Positions 46,297 to 55,702 of a stretch of DNA of 62,637 nucleotides are shown one piece after another. The stretch is from Rhodospirillaceae bacterium (lineage in GTDB: Bacteria; Pseudomonadota; Alphaproteobacteria; CACIAM-22H2): the NCBI GenBank assembly GCA_027490975.1, contig JAIXXA010000035.1, positions 73,164-135,800 on the forward strand, read 5' to 3'. The translations under genes were made by a program, and so were the position numbers. The notes below the pieces were generated by a model. It was not told the DNA's origin. It saw only the letters and a list, made by a program, of their open reading frames with translations, and searched no databases. Each line of letters begins with the position of its first letter. Position 1 is the stretch's first letter.

Positions 46297-47310
46297 ATGA
46301 GCGAAACAAAAATTTCGCGCCGCCATTCGCTTGGTTTGTTTGGCGCCGCCGCAGCCTTCGGCACCTTGGCGGCCCCCGCCTTGCGCGCCCAGACGCTCGA
46401 CAAATTCTCGTACCAGACCAACTGGCGCGCCCAGGCCGAACATGGCGGCTTCTACCAGGCGGTCGCGACCGGCATTTACCGCAAATACGGCATCGACGCC
46501 GAAATCCGCATGGGCGGCCCGCAGCAAGACCCCAACACGCTGCTGATCGGCGGCCGGGTCGACGCGATCATGTCGAACTCGTTTGCGGGCTTCAACTATG
46601 CCGCCGAAAACCTGCCCTTCGTGGTGGTCGCGGCGGTGATGCAGAAAGACCCGCAGGTGCTGATCTCGCACCCGGGCATGGGCAACGACACGCTGCCGGC
46701 CCTCAGGGGCAAGCCGATCCTGATCGGGGCGGGCGGGCGCACCTCCTACTGGCCGTGGCTCAAGTCGAAATTCGGCTTCACCGACGAACAGGCGCGCCCC
46801 TACACGTTCAACATGGCGCCGTTCCTGGCCGACAAAACGCTGTCGCAGCAGGGCTTCCTGTCGAGCGAGCCGTTCGCGATCGAACAGGCCGGCGTGAAGC
46901 CGGTCGTGCATCTGCTCGCCAATTACGGCTTCGACAACTACCAGACCACGATCAACACCTCGTGGAAGATGGTCAACGAGAAGCCGGATCTCATGCAGCG
47001 ATTCGTGAGCGCTTCGATCGAAGGCTGGGTTTCGTACCTGACCGGCGATCCGGCCCCCGCCAATGCGCTCATCAAGCGCGACAACCCCGACATGGACGAC
47101 GTGAAGATCGCCTACGCGATCAAGGCCATGAAGGAAAACGGCATCGTGCAGTCGGGCGACGCGACCACGCTCGGCGTGGGTGCGATGACCGACGCACGCT
47201 GGAAGAGCTTCTACGACGCGATGGTCGCGGCCGGCGCCGTCCGGGCCGGGCTCGACCTCTCGAAGGCCTACACGCTGCGCTTCGTCAACAAGCGCGTCGG
47301 GATGGGCTGA
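46297..47310 (+). CDS. ABC transporter substrate-binding protein, NMT1/THI5-like
   Basis: The 337-residue protein starts at ATG 46297 behind AGGAG. The N terminus (SRRHSLGLFGAAAAFGTLAAPALRAQ) is a twin-arginine-type signal peptide. The mature domain has YQTNWRAQAEHGGFYQAVATGIYRKYGIDAEIRMGGPQQDP, the NMT1/THI5 signature for ligands related to pyrimidines, nitrate, sulfonates or riboflavin. It binds its ligand in the periplasm and feeds the ATPase and permease encoded just downstream. Confidence 0.9.
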   Translation: MSETKISRRHSLGLFGAAAAFGTLAAPALRAQTLDKFSYQTNWRAQAEHGGFYQAVATGIYRKYGIDAEIRMGGPQQDPNTLLIGGRVDAIMSNSFAGFNYAAENLPFVVVAAVMQKDPQVLISHPGMGNDTLPALRGKPILIGAGGRTSYWPWLKSKFGFTDEQARPYTFNMAPFLADKTLSQQGFLSSEPFAIEQAGVKPVVHLLANYGFDNYQTTINTSWKMVNEKPDLMQRFVSASIEGWVSYLTGDPAPANALIKRDNPDMDDVKIAYAIKAMKENGIVQSGDATTLGVGAMTDARWKSFYDAMVAAGAVRAGLDLSKAYTLRFVNKRVGMG

Positions 47311-47312
47311 AC

Positions 47313-48146
47313 TTGATCGCTGCCGACAACGCGGCCGCGAACGCGCGACCGGCCGGGCCTTCCGCCCGGCCGGTCGTTGCCGTTCGCGGTGTGGCCAAGC
47401 TGTTTTCCAACGGCACCTTGGCGCTCCAGAACGTCGATCTCGATATCGGGCGGCACCAATTCATGTCGCTGCTGGGCCCGTCGGGCTGCGGCAAATCGAC
47501 TCTGCTGCGCATGATCGCAGGGCTCGGCTCGGCTTCGGCCGGCACCATCGACTGGCCCGAAGCCGACCACGACGCGCACGGGGCAGCATTGCCGCGCCTC
47601 TCCTTCGTGTTCCAGGAACCCACGCTGATGCCGTGGGCGTCGGCCATCAAAAACGTGATGCTGCCCTTGAAACTCGCGGGCGTGCCCAAGGAAGAGCGCC
47701 GCGCGCGCGCCGCCGAAGCGCTCGCCATGGTGGGGCTGGGCGCTTTCGAAAACGCGTATCCGCGCGAACTTTCGGGCGGCATGAAGATGCGCGTGTCGAT
47801 CGCGCGCGGCATGGTGACCAAACCCGACGTGCTGCTGATGGACGAGCCGTTTGCGGCCTTGGACGAAATCACGCGCTTCAAGCTCAACAACGATCTGCTC
47901 GAATTGTGGCACGCCTCGAACTTCACGGTCGTGTTCGTCACGCACTCGGTGTTCGAGAGCGTGTATCTCTCGCAGCGCATCGTCGTGATGGCGGCGCGCC
48001 CCGGGCGCATCATCGCCGATCTCGACACGGCGGCGCCCTATCCGCGGGCGCCCGACTATCGCACCTCGCCGCTCTACAACGACCATTGCCGCCGCGCCTC
48101 GCAGGCGCTCGAAGTCGCGATGGGCCACGCGCTGGGAGCGCACTGA
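47313..48146 (+). CDS. ABC transporter ATP-binding protein (SsuB/TauB type)
   Basis: The ~277-residue ATPase uses a TTG start at 47313, three bases after the binding-protein stop. Walker A is GPSGCGKST, the Q-loop FQEPTLMPW, the signature LSGGMKMRVSIARG, Walker B VLLMDEPFAALDE and the H-loop VFVTHS. FQEPTLMPWxSxxxNVMLPL is typical of importers for nitrate, sulfonate, taurine or pyrimidine-like compounds. It powers the adjacent permease at the inner membrane. Confidence 0.95.
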   Translation: MIAADNAAANARPAGPSARPVVAVRGVAKLFSNGTLALQNVDLDIGRHQFMSLLGPSGCGKSTLLRMIAGLGSASAGTIDWPEADHDAHGAALPRLSFVFQEPTLMPWASAIKNVMLPLKLAGVPKEERRARAAEALAMVGLGAFENAYPRELSGGMKMRVSIARGMVTKPDVLLMDEPFAALDEITRFKLNNDLLELWHASNFTVVFVTHSVFESVYLSQRIVVMAARPGRIIADLDTAAPYPRAPDYRTSPLYNDHCRRASQALEVAMGHALGAH

Positions 48147-48148
48147 CC

Positions 48149-49018
48149 ATGGCCGAAGCCGCCCGCCCCGCCATCACGATCGGCGACGACGCGCCGCCCG
48201 TCATCCTGCAGCACAAGCGCGTGCTCGGCGTGTCGGTCGCGACGTGGCCCAAGATTCTGATGCCGCTTGCCGTCGGGATACTCGCACTCGCGGGCTGGGA
48301 GCTTGCCGTGCGCCTGCAGGGCATTCCGGTCTATATCCTGCCGGGTCCGATCCTGATCGCCAAAACCATGGTGGCAGACTGGGGCACGCTGTCGGGTTCG
48401 CTGTGGATCACGCTGTCGATCAGCCTTGCCGCATTGAGTGCGGCCGTGGTGCTCGGCGTGAGCTTGTCGGTCTTGTTCGCGCAGTCCAAATGGGTCGAGC
48501 TGTCGTTCTTCCCCTATGCGGTCATTCTGCAGGTCACGCCCATCGTGGCGATCGCGCCTTTGATCATCATCTGGGTCAACGACGTGAAGCTGTCGCTGCT
48601 GATCTGCGCCTGGATCGTCGCGTTTTTCCCGATCCTGTCGAACACCACGCTCGGCCTGAACTCGGCCGACCACAATCTGCTCAATCTGTTCCAGCTCTAC
48701 AAAGCCACGCGTTTCCAGACGCTGATGAATCTGCGCCTGCCCTCGGCCCTGCCCTACTTTTTGGGCGGACTCAAGATTTCGGGCGGGCTCGCGCTGATCG
48801 GCGCCGTGGTCGCCGAGTTCGTGGCAGGGACCGGCGGCAGCCAATCCGGCCTTGCCTATCGGATTCTCGAATCGGGCTACCAGCTGCGCATTCCGCGCAT
48901 GTTCGCGGCCCTGTTCATGATTTCGATTTCGGGCATCGTGATTTTCATGTGCCTGTCGCTGCTGTCGCACCTGGCGCTGCGACGCTGGCACGAGAGTGCG
49001 CTCAAGCGGGAAAACTGA
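48149..49018 (+). CDS. ABC transporter permease (SsuC/TauC type)
   Basis: The 289-residue permease has about six transmembrane helices and the EAA-like loop LFQLYKATRFQTLMNLRLPSALPYFLGGLKI, the contact site for the ATPase. It starts two bases behind the ATPase stop. The preceding ~35 residues are soluble. Together with the two previous gene products it forms one importer, probably for a small N-heterocycle or an aromatic/organic acid. Confidence 0.95.
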   Translation: MAEAARPAITIGDDAPPVILQHKRVLGVSVATWPKILMPLAVGILALAGWELAVRLQGIPVYILPGPILIAKTMVADWGTLSGSLWITLSISLAALSAAVVLGVSLSVLFAQSKWVELSFFPYAVILQVTPIVAIAPLIIIWVNDVKLSLLICAWIVAFFPILSNTTLGLNSADHNLLNLFQLYKATRFQTLMNLRLPSALPYFLGGLKISGGLALIGAVVAEFVAGTGGSQSGLAYRILESGYQLRIPRMFAALFMISISGIVIFMCLSLLSHLALRRWHESALKREN

Positions 49019-49019
49019 A

Positions 49020-50354
49020 ATGCGAACCGGATTCTTCGTCCCGCCGGCGGCGGCACGCTACGCGCTGCGCCACGTGCGCGTCCCTGCAGCGCTCGTTTCG
49101 GGCGCCGCAGCCCCGCAGACCGCCGACGGCCAATTCGAACTCGACATCGCGATCGCCGACGGGCGCATTGCGGGCCTCGCACCTGCGGGCAGCATGGATG
49201 CGGGCGCCGGCCCCGATCTGCGCCAAGCAAGCGTGTGGCCGACCTTCGCCGATCTGCACACGCATCTCGACAAGGGCCATATCTGGCCGCGCTCGCCCAA
49301 TCCGGACGGATCGTTCGCCGGCGCTTTCGTCGCCGTCGGCAACGACCGCAAGAAATACTGGCAGGCCGCCGACATCGAAGCGCGCTTCGACTTCGCTTTG
49401 CGCTGCGCCTATGCGCACGGCGTGTCGGCGATCCGCACGCATCTCGACAGTTTTTCGCCGCAGGCCGAAATCTCGTGGCCCGTGTTCGCCAAACTGCGCG
49501 ACCGCTGGGCCGGCCGCATCACATTGCAGGCCTCCTCGATCGTGGCGATGGACCCGATCGCGACCGACGACGGCCCCAAACTCGCCGATCTCGTCGCCAA
49601 GACCGGCGGCCAGCTCGGCGTGGTCACGCGCCTCACGGGCCAGGATCATGTCGGCGTGCCCGCCAATTTCGACGACTACATGCAGCGCGTGTTCGATCTT
49701 GCCGAGGAACGCGGCCTCGATCTCGATCTGCATGTCGACGAGACGGGCGACCCGACGGCGCGCACCTTGATCCGCATCGCGCGCATGGCCGCCAAGCGCG
49801 GTTTCAAGCGCCCGATCCTGGTCGGCCATTGTTGCTCGCTGTCGGTCCAGCCCGACGAAGCGGTCGAAGAAACGCTGAAACTGTGCGCCGACGCGCGCAT
49901 CGACATGGTGAGCCTGCCGATGTGCAATATGTATCTGCAGGGACGCGACCCGGCGCGCACGCCGCGCTGGCGCGGCGTGACCGTGCTGCACGAGGCGCGC
50001 GCGGCGGGTCTGCGCGTGGCCGTGGCCGGCGACAATGTGCGCGATCCCTTCTACGCCTACGGCGACCACGACATGCTCGAGACCTTCGTGCAGTCGGTGC
50101 GCATCGCCCAACTCGACCATCCGCTCGGCGACTGGGTCAAGGCCGTGACGACCACACCCGCCGACATCATGAAACTGCCCGAGACGGGCCGCATTGCCGC
50201 GGGCCTGCCCGCCGACCTCGTGGTGCTGCAGGCGCGCAGCTTTTCCGAATTGCTGTCGCGCCAGCAGCACGACCGCGTGGTGATCCGCAACGGGCGTGCG
50301 ATCGACACGAGCCTGCCCGACTATCGCGAGCTCGACGCCGTCGTAGGAGCCTGA
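49020..50354 (+). CDS. Amidohydrolase, cytosine deaminase-like
   Basis: The 444-residue amidohydrolase starts at ATG 49020, one base after the permease stop. Metal and substrate positions are FADLHTHLDKGH, LHVDETGD (usually HxDE), VGHCCSLS and VAGDNVRDPFYAYGDHDMLE, the last being the diagnostic block of cytosine deaminases. It deaminates or hydrolyses a ring amide or amidine in the cytoplasm. The enzyme lies directly behind the importer genes, so its substrate is probably the imported compound or an early product. Confidence 0.85.
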   Translation: MRTGFFVPPAAARYALRHVRVPAALVSGAAAPQTADGQFELDIAIADGRIAGLAPAGSMDAGAGPDLRQASVWPTFADLHTHLDKGHIWPRSPNPDGSFAGAFVAVGNDRKKYWQAADIEARFDFALRCAYAHGVSAIRTHLDSFSPQAEISWPVFAKLRDRWAGRITLQASSIVAMDPIATDDGPKLADLVAKTGGQLGVVTRLTGQDHVGVPANFDDYMQRVFDLAEERGLDLDLHVDETGDPTARTLIRIARMAAKRGFKRPILVGHCCSLSVQPDEAVEETLKLCADARIDMVSLPMCNMYLQGRDPARTPRWRGVTVLHEARAAGLRVAVAGDNVRDPFYAYGDHDMLETFVQSVRIAQLDHPLGDWVKAVTTTPADIMKLPETGRIAAGLPADLVVLQARSFSELLSRQQHDRVVIRNGRAIDTSLPDYRELDAVVGA

Positions 50355-50356
50355 AC

Positions 50357-51715
50357 ATGGATGCGGGCGGCCACGGCTACGATCTTGGCGGCTTCCGCAA
50401 AGCGGTCGCGGGCATTGCGCTGATCGACGATCCGCAGCTCGTGCGCCAGCGCAGCCGCGACTTCTTCTGGTACAGCCCGATCCTCAAGGCCGAGCTCAAC
50501 CGCAAATCGGCCGATCTCGTCGCAATCCCGAAGGACCAGGACGAAGCCTTGCGCATCTTGGGCGCGTGCGCGCAGTTCCGCATTCCGCTCGTCGCGCGCG
50601 GCGGGGCCACCGGCAATTACGGCCAGCTTGTGCCGCTCAAAGGCGGCATCGTGCTCGACACCGAGAAACTCGACCGCACGCTTTTCTTGAAGCCCGGTGT
50701 CGGCCGCTTCGAAGCCGGCGCCAATCTCGTGGCGATCGACGCGCAAGCGCGCAAGATCGGCTGGGAACTGCGCATGCATCCCTCGACCAAGCGCCAGTCG
50801 GCCCTCGGCGGATTCGTGGCCGGCGGAGCGGCGGGCGTGGGCTCGGCGATGCTTGGCCAGCTGCGCGACTGGGGCAGCATCCCGGCCGTGCGCGTGGCGA
50901 CGTGCGAGAACGTACCGCGCGTGTTCGATTTCCGCGGCCGCGACGTGGCCGCTGCCACGCACGCCTACGGCACCACCGGCGTGCTGCTCGAAGTCGAGAT
51001 CGCGTTGGCACCCGTGTATCCGTGGCGCGACGCGATCGTCGCGTTCGACGATTTCATGGATGCCGCCCGCTTCGGCCAGGCGCTTGGGCAGGCCGACGGC
51101 ATCGTCAAAAAGGAAATCGCGGTCATCGCCGGTTCGATCGCCGCCTATTTCAAAGCGCTCAAAGCCCATTGCCCGGAAGGCAAACATTTTGCGTTCTGCA
51201 TGGTTGCCGACAGCGAGCGTGCGGCGTTCGAGGCGCTCGCGGCGGAACATCGCGGCACGGTCACGCTGTGGAAAGACACGCCCGACGAAACCGTCGCCAA
51301 CGACGTGCCGCTCTACGAATACTGCTGGAACCACACGACTTTGCAGGTGCTGAAGCTCGACAAGGGGGTCACCTATCTGCAGACCGTGTTCCCGATCGGG
51401 CGCAATCTCGAAACCGTCGAGACGATGTACAAGCGCTACGGCGACGAAGTGATGCTGCATCTCGAATTCCAACGCCGCTTCGGCCGCGTCAACAATTCGG
51501 CGCTGCAGGTGGTGCGCTGGACGACGCAGGAGCGCCTCTACGACATCATCCGCGACCACGAGGCGGCGGGCTGCATCGTGCCCAATCCGCACACCTACAT
51601 TCTCGAAGACAAAGGCCCGAAAGTGATCGCAGGCGACGCCCAGCTTGCGTTCAAGAAACAAGCCGATCCCTACGGGCTGCTCAATCCCGGCAAAATGACG
51701 CGTTGGACCCAATGA
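50357..51715 (+). CDS. FAD-binding oxidoreductase, paralogue 1 of 3
   Basis: The 452-residue GlcD/FAD_binding_4-type protein has ATGNYGQLVPLKGGIVLD as the flavin-binding loop, then MHPSTKRQSALGGFVAGGAAGVGS and a C-terminal NPHTYILED...GLLNPGKM. It lacks a C-terminal Fe-S domain. It shares the start block SRDFFWYSPILKAEL with the next two genes. The ARGGATGNYGQ loop has lost one glycine of the GTGNYG seen in the other two copies, so cofactor binding may differ. The stop overlaps the next start by ATGA. Confidence 0.85.
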   Translation: MDAGGHGYDLGGFRKAVAGIALIDDPQLVRQRSRDFFWYSPILKAELNRKSADLVAIPKDQDEALRILGACAQFRIPLVARGGATGNYGQLVPLKGGIVLDTEKLDRTLFLKPGVGRFEAGANLVAIDAQARKIGWELRMHPSTKRQSALGGFVAGGAAGVGSAMLGQLRDWGSIPAVRVATCENVPRVFDFRGRDVAAATHAYGTTGVLLEVEIALAPVYPWRDAIVAFDDFMDAARFGQALGQADGIVKKEIAVIAGSIAAYFKALKAHCPEGKHFAFCMVADSERAAFEALAAEHRGTVTLWKDTPDETVANDVPLYEYCWNHTTLQVLKLDKGVTYLQTVFPIGRNLETVETMYKRYGDEVMLHLEFQRRFGRVNNSALQVVRWTTQERLYDIIRDHEAAGCIVPNPHTYILEDKGPKVIAGDAQLAFKKQADPYGLLNPGKMTRWTQ

Positions 51716-53127
51716 AAAACGAGTGGAAAGACCCCCCCGCCCCGGCCTCGCACAACGCCGACTGGGCCGCCTTCAAAGCCGCGATCGCGCCGGTCGAGAC
51801 GATCGACGAGCCCGCTCTCGTCAAGCAGAAATCGCGCGATTTCTACTGGTACTCGCCGGTGCTCAAACGCCAGCTCGGCAAGCATTTCGGCGATCTCGTC
51901 GCGATCCCGAAGAGCGAAGAAGAAGTCATCAAGGTCGCCAGCGAATGCGCCAAGCGCCGCATTCCCTTGACCGTGCGCGGGGCCGGCACGGGCAATTACG
52001 GCCAGGCGATGCCGCTTGCGGGCGGCGTCGTGCTCGACATGACTTCCATGGACAAGATCGTGTCGCTCGACAAGGGCACGCTCAAGGTCCAGCCCGGCAT
52101 GAAACTCATCGACCTCGAAGCGCAGACGCTGCCGCAAGGCTGGGAGCTGCGCTTCCATCCCTCGACGCGCCGCACGGCCACGATCGGCGGTTTCATCGCC
52201 GGCGGCTCGGGCGGTATTGGCTCGATCAATTTCGGCGTGCTGCGCGACCGCGGCAACGTGAAGGCCCTGCGCGTGGTGACGGTCGAAGAAACCCCGCGCA
52301 TCGTGACGCTCGTGGGCGACGACGCGCAGAAGGTCGTGCACGCCTACGGCACCAACGGCATCGTGACCGAGCTCGAGATCGCGATGGCGCGCGCGTGGCC
52401 ATGGACCGATTGCGTCGCGAGTTTCCCCGATTTCATGGCGAGCGTGCGTTTTGCGCAGAGCCTGTGCGAGGCCGACGCGATCGTCAAAAAGGAAGTCGCC
52501 CCCATCGCCTGGGGCGCCGCCAAGTATTTCAAGCCGCTGCTCGGCCATCTCAAGGAAGGCGAGCATATCGTGATCTGCATGATCGCCGATCCGAGTCTCG
52601 AGGCCTTCAAAGATCTGCTGGCCGAGCATGGCGGCAGCCTCGTCTACAGCCGAGCGCTTGCCGACGAGTCGGGCGAGATCCCGCCGCTCTACGAATTCAC
52701 GTGGAACCACACCACGCTGCAGGCCCTCAAGGTCGACAAGACCATCACCTACCTGCAGACCTTGTTTCCGCCGCCGCAGCACGTGGCGCTCGTCGAGAAA
52801 CTCTGGAAGGCGTTCGGCGACGAAGTGCCGATGCATCTCGAGTTCGTGCGCCTCGGCGGCCAGGTGGCGTGTTTCGGCCTGCAGCTCGTGCGCTACACCA
52901 CGCAAGAGCGCTTGGCCGAGATCATCGCGGCGCACGAGGCCGCGGGCGCACCCATCTTCGATCCGCACACGTATCTGCTCGAAGACGGCGGCATGCGCGT
53001 GGTCGACGAAGCGCAGTACGAATTCAAGCGCGCGGCCGACCCGCACGGTCTGCTGAACAAGTTCAAAATGCGCGCATGGGACGAGCGCACGCCGACCGAA
53101 GGCAAGTGGGCCGAGGTCAATCTGTGA
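51712..53127 (+). CDS. FAD-binding oxidoreductase, paralogue 2 of 3
   Basis: The 471-residue protein has the flavin loop VRGAGTGNYGQAMPLAGGVVLD, then FHPSTRRTATIGGFIAGGSGGIGSINFG and the C-terminal DPHTYLLEDGGMRVV...DPHGLLNKFKM. It is the longest copy, with a ~25-residue N-terminal extension (KNEWKDPPAPASHN). It starts inside the stop of paralogue 1 (ATGA) and ends inside the start of paralogue 3 (GTGA). The three are clear relatives, most alike in the FAD-binding half, and diverge in the substrate half. Confidence 0.85.
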   Translation: MKNEWKDPPAPASHNADWAAFKAAIAPVETIDEPALVKQKSRDFYWYSPVLKRQLGKHFGDLVAIPKSEEEVIKVASECAKRRIPLTVRGAGTGNYGQAMPLAGGVVLDMTSMDKIVSLDKGTLKVQPGMKLIDLEAQTLPQGWELRFHPSTRRTATIGGFIAGGSGGIGSINFGVLRDRGNVKALRVVTVEETPRIVTLVGDDAQKVVHAYGTNGIVTELEIAMARAWPWTDCVASFPDFMASVRFAQSLCEADAIVKKEVAPIAWGAAKYFKPLLGHLKEGEHIVICMIADPSLEAFKDLLAEHGGSLVYSRALADESGEIPPLYEFTWNHTTLQALKVDKTITYLQTLFPPPQHVALVEKLWKAFGDEVPMHLEFVRLGGQVACFGLQLVRYTTQERLAEIIAAHEAAGAPIFDPHTYLLEDGGMRVVDEAQYEFKRAADPHGLLNKFKMRAWDERTPTEGKWAEVNL

Positions 53128-54518
53128 GCGATCTCGCCGGTTTTCGCGACCGGCTCGGCGACGTGCCGGTCCGCGACGACGCGGCGAGCCTGCGCCTCAA
53201 AAGCCGCGATTTCTTCTGGTTCTCGCCGATCCTGCGCGAAGAGCTCGGCGCCCTCGAGGCCGACGTCGTTGTGATGCCGCGCAACGAGGCCGACGTGCTC
53301 GCCGTGTTGCGGGCTGCGGCCGCAACCGACATGCCGCTCACGCCGCGCGGCGGCGGAACCGGCAATTACGGCCAGGCGATGCCGCTTGCGGGCGGCGCCA
53401 TCGTCGATCTCTCGGCCCTCGAGGGCATTCGTGCGGTGACACCGGGCCGCGTGCGCGCGGGTGCGGGCACCAAGATCATGGCGCTCGATTTCGAGCTGCG
53501 GCTGCAGCACGGCGCGGAGCTGCGTCTGCATCCGTCGACCGCGCGCACGGCAACGCTCGGCGGCTACATCGCCGGCGGCTCGGGCGGGATTGGTTCGATC
53601 CAATGGGGCATGCTGCGCGACCGCGGCAACGTATTGGGCTTGCGCGTGGCGACCCTAGGGCCGAGTCCGCAGATCGTCGATCTCGAAGGCGACGACGTTC
53701 AGCAGGCAAACCACGCCTACGGCACCAACGGGCTAATCCTCTCGGTCGATATGCCCACGCAGAGCGCGATCGATTGGCGCGAAGGAATCGCCGCGTTTTC
53801 GAGTTTCGAAAACGCCTTGCGCTTCGGGCTCGCCCTTGCAGCCTCCGACGGCATGGCCAAGAAGCTTGCGAGCGTGGTGCATCCCGCGCTCGCCGCGAAT
53901 TTCGGTCCGATTCGCGACGCATGCCCGGCAGGCCGGTGGATCGTGCTCACGATGGTTGCCGAGTCCGCGCACATGGCTTGGCAGGATCTCGTGCGCGAAT
54001 GCAGCGGGGAGATCACGCTCGACCGGCTGGCGGGCGAAGCGCCCGGCGAGCCGCCGCTCTACGAATACACGTGGGGCCACACGACTTTGCATACGATCCG
54101 CAAGGACCGCAGCGTCACCTATCTGCAGAGCATGCTGCCGCCCGGCGATACGGTGGCGCGCGCGTTGGCGCTCGAGGCCGCAACGGGGGCAGAGATGATG
54201 CACCATTACGAATGCGTGCGCTTCAACGGGGCGGTCACGTGCCAGGGCGTACCCGTCTTCAAATGGCAAGACCGCGCGCAGCTCGACCGGCTTGTGCGCG
54301 CGCACGAAGCGCTTGGAATTCGCATCGCCAATCCGCATACGTGGCTGCTGCAGAACGGCGGCATGAAGCGCATCGACGAAGCGCAGATCGAGTTCCGCCG
54401 CCGCCACGACCCCAACGGCCTGATGAATCCCGGCAAGATGGCGGACTGGCCGACGGGGCCTGCGCTCAAAAAACTGGGCGGCGGGGCGGCCGAGCTCGAA
54501 ACGACGGGCTGGATCTAG
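53124..54518 (+). CDS. FAD-binding oxidoreductase, paralogue 3 of 3
   Basis: The 464-residue protein uses a GTG start at 53124 overlapping the previous stop. It has PRGGGTGNYGQAMPLAGGAIVD, LHPSTARTATLGGYIAGGSGGIGSIQWG and NPHTWLLQNGGMKRI...DPNGLMNPGKM. It shares with paralogue 2 the GSGGIGSI block absent from paralogue 1. Three adjacent copies with four-base overlaps suggest subunits of one complex or successive oxidation steps, not chance duplication. Confidence 0.85.
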   Translation: MSDLAGFRDRLGDVPVRDDAASLRLKSRDFFWFSPILREELGALEADVVVMPRNEADVLAVLRAAAATDMPLTPRGGGTGNYGQAMPLAGGAIVDLSALEGIRAVTPGRVRAGAGTKIMALDFELRLQHGAELRLHPSTARTATLGGYIAGGSGGIGSIQWGMLRDRGNVLGLRVATLGPSPQIVDLEGDDVQQANHAYGTNGLILSVDMPTQSAIDWREGIAAFSSFENALRFGLALAASDGMAKKLASVVHPALAANFGPIRDACPAGRWIVLTMVAESAHMAWQDLVRECSGEITLDRLAGEAPGEPPLYEYTWGHTTLHTIRKDRSVTYLQSMLPPGDTVARALALEAATGAEMMHHYECVRFNGAVTCQGVPVFKWQDRAQLDRLVRAHEALGIRIANPHTWLLQNGGMKRIDEAQIEFRRRHDPNGLMNPGKMADWPTGPALKKLGGGAAELETTGWI

Positions 54519-54533
54519 AACTTCGCGCCAAGC

Positions 54534-55115
54534 CTAGAATTTCTCGAACGTGCGGCGGACTTTTTCGAGAAAGACCGTGCGCTGTTCGTGCGTGCGGCTG
54601 TCCATGCGCCCGAGCCCGCGCCACAGGAAGCGGCAGCCGGGTTTGCACATGGCGCGCACGCCGCGCGACAGGAACATGCGGCCCGGATGGCCCATGTACC
54701 AGGAGAACCACCAGGGCGCGCCCATCGTGGTCACGACCGCGACGGTCTCGATGTTGCCCATCAAGGGCCGGATCACGCCGCCATTGATGTCGAACGCCAC
54801 ACCGGGCGCCCACACGCGATCGAACCAGCCTTTGAGCATCGCGGGCAGCCCGTACCACCAGGTCGGATAGACGAAGACCAAGGCCTGCGCTTGGCGCAGG
54901 CGCTCAATCTCGCTTTCGATGCCGATGCAGTTCTTGGCGACGTCGTGGTAGTCGAAGCGCTCCTGGGCCGTCAGCACGGGCTGGAAATCTTCGGCATAGA
55001 GGTCGGCAAGCGCCACCTTGTGGCCTGCCTTGCCGAGCGCCGCAACCACCGTGTCTTTGAGCGCGTGCACGAACGAGTCGGTGCGCGGATGGCAATAGAC
55101 GACGAGAACATTCAT
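54534..55115 (-). CDS. NAD(P)H oxidoreductase, flavodoxin fold (MdaB/KefF type), copy 1
   Basis: The 193-residue protein starts at ATG 55115 overlapping the stop of the next upstream gene (ATGA). The FMN-binding loop is LVVYCHPRTDSFVHALKD. The region VFVYPTWWYGLPAMLKGWFDRVWAPGVAF is the diagnostic block of NAD(P)H quinone reductases of the MdaB/KefF group. It would reduce quinones or activate a partner in the cytoplasm. It is a paralogue of the gene upstream and lies convergent to the three FAD-oxidoreductase genes. Confidence 0.85.
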   Translation of the reverse strand: MNVLVVYCHPRTDSFVHALKDTVVAALGKAGHKVALADLYAEDFQPVLTAQERFDYHDVAKNCIGIESEIERLRQAQALVFVYPTWWYGLPAMLKGWFDRVWAPGVAFDINGGVIRPLMGNIETVAVVTTMGAPWWFSWYMGHPGRMFLSRGVRAMCKPGCRFLWRGLGRMDSRTHEQRTVFLEKVRRTFEKF

Positions 55116-55702
55116 CGGAACGACTTCATCTCGGTTGCGACGCGCGCCAGGAACTTGGCGCGGCTTTCGGGCGTTGAGCGGTTCATGTCGTAGTGCGCGA
55201 GCCACTTGGTGCGCGCACGCCCGCCCGAAAGCAGCTTGAAATAGCGCAGGATGTGGCGCTTGGGAAGGTTGCTGATCACGAACGTCGCCACCCACCAGGG
55301 CCGCCCGTAGGTGGAGATGCCGGCAATGCTCTTGATGTTGCGCAAGGCGGGCACGGCGATGCCCGCATCCGTGAGTTCGAACGACACGCCGGGCAGCAGC
55401 ACGCGGTCGAACCAGCCTTTGAGCATGGCCGGCAGGCCGTAGCACCAGGTCGGGAACACGAAAACGAGCCCTTCGGCCCATTGCAGCAGATCGACATAGC
55501 GCTGCACTTTGAGGCGATTGACGTTCTGGTCGTGGTAGCTGAGCCGGTCTTCGCGCGACAGCACGGGATCGAAACCTTCGGCGTAGAGATCGACATCTTC
55601 CACGTCGTGCCCGCCCGCGCGCAACGCCGCAACGGCGGTGCGATGGATCTCGGCATTGAAGCTGGTTTCGACGGGATGGCAGTAGACGACGAGGATTTTC
55701 AT
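55112..55702 (-). CDS. NAD(P)H oxidoreductase, flavodoxin fold (MdaB/KefF type), copy 2
   Basis: The 196-residue protein starts at ATG 55702, overlapping the CocE-type gene by ATGA. LVVYCHPVETSFNAEIH supplies the FMN loop, and VFVFPTWCYGLPAMLKGWFDRVLLPGVSF is nearly the same block as in copy 1. The segment GISTYGRPWWVATFVISNLPK and the C-terminal KWLAHYDMN differ. Two paralogous reductases in tandem suggest a heterodimer, or two electron donors for oxygenases such as the nearby Rieske protein. Confidence 0.85.
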   Translation of the reverse strand: MKILVVYCHPVETSFNAEIHRTAVAALRAGGHDVEDVDLYAEGFDPVLSREDRLSYHDQNVNRLKVQRYVDLLQWAEGLVFVFPTWCYGLPAMLKGWFDRVLLPGVSFELTDAGIAVPALRNIKSIAGISTYGRPWWVATFVISNLPKRHILRYFKLLSGGRARTKWLAHYDMNRSTPESRAKFLARVATEMKSFR

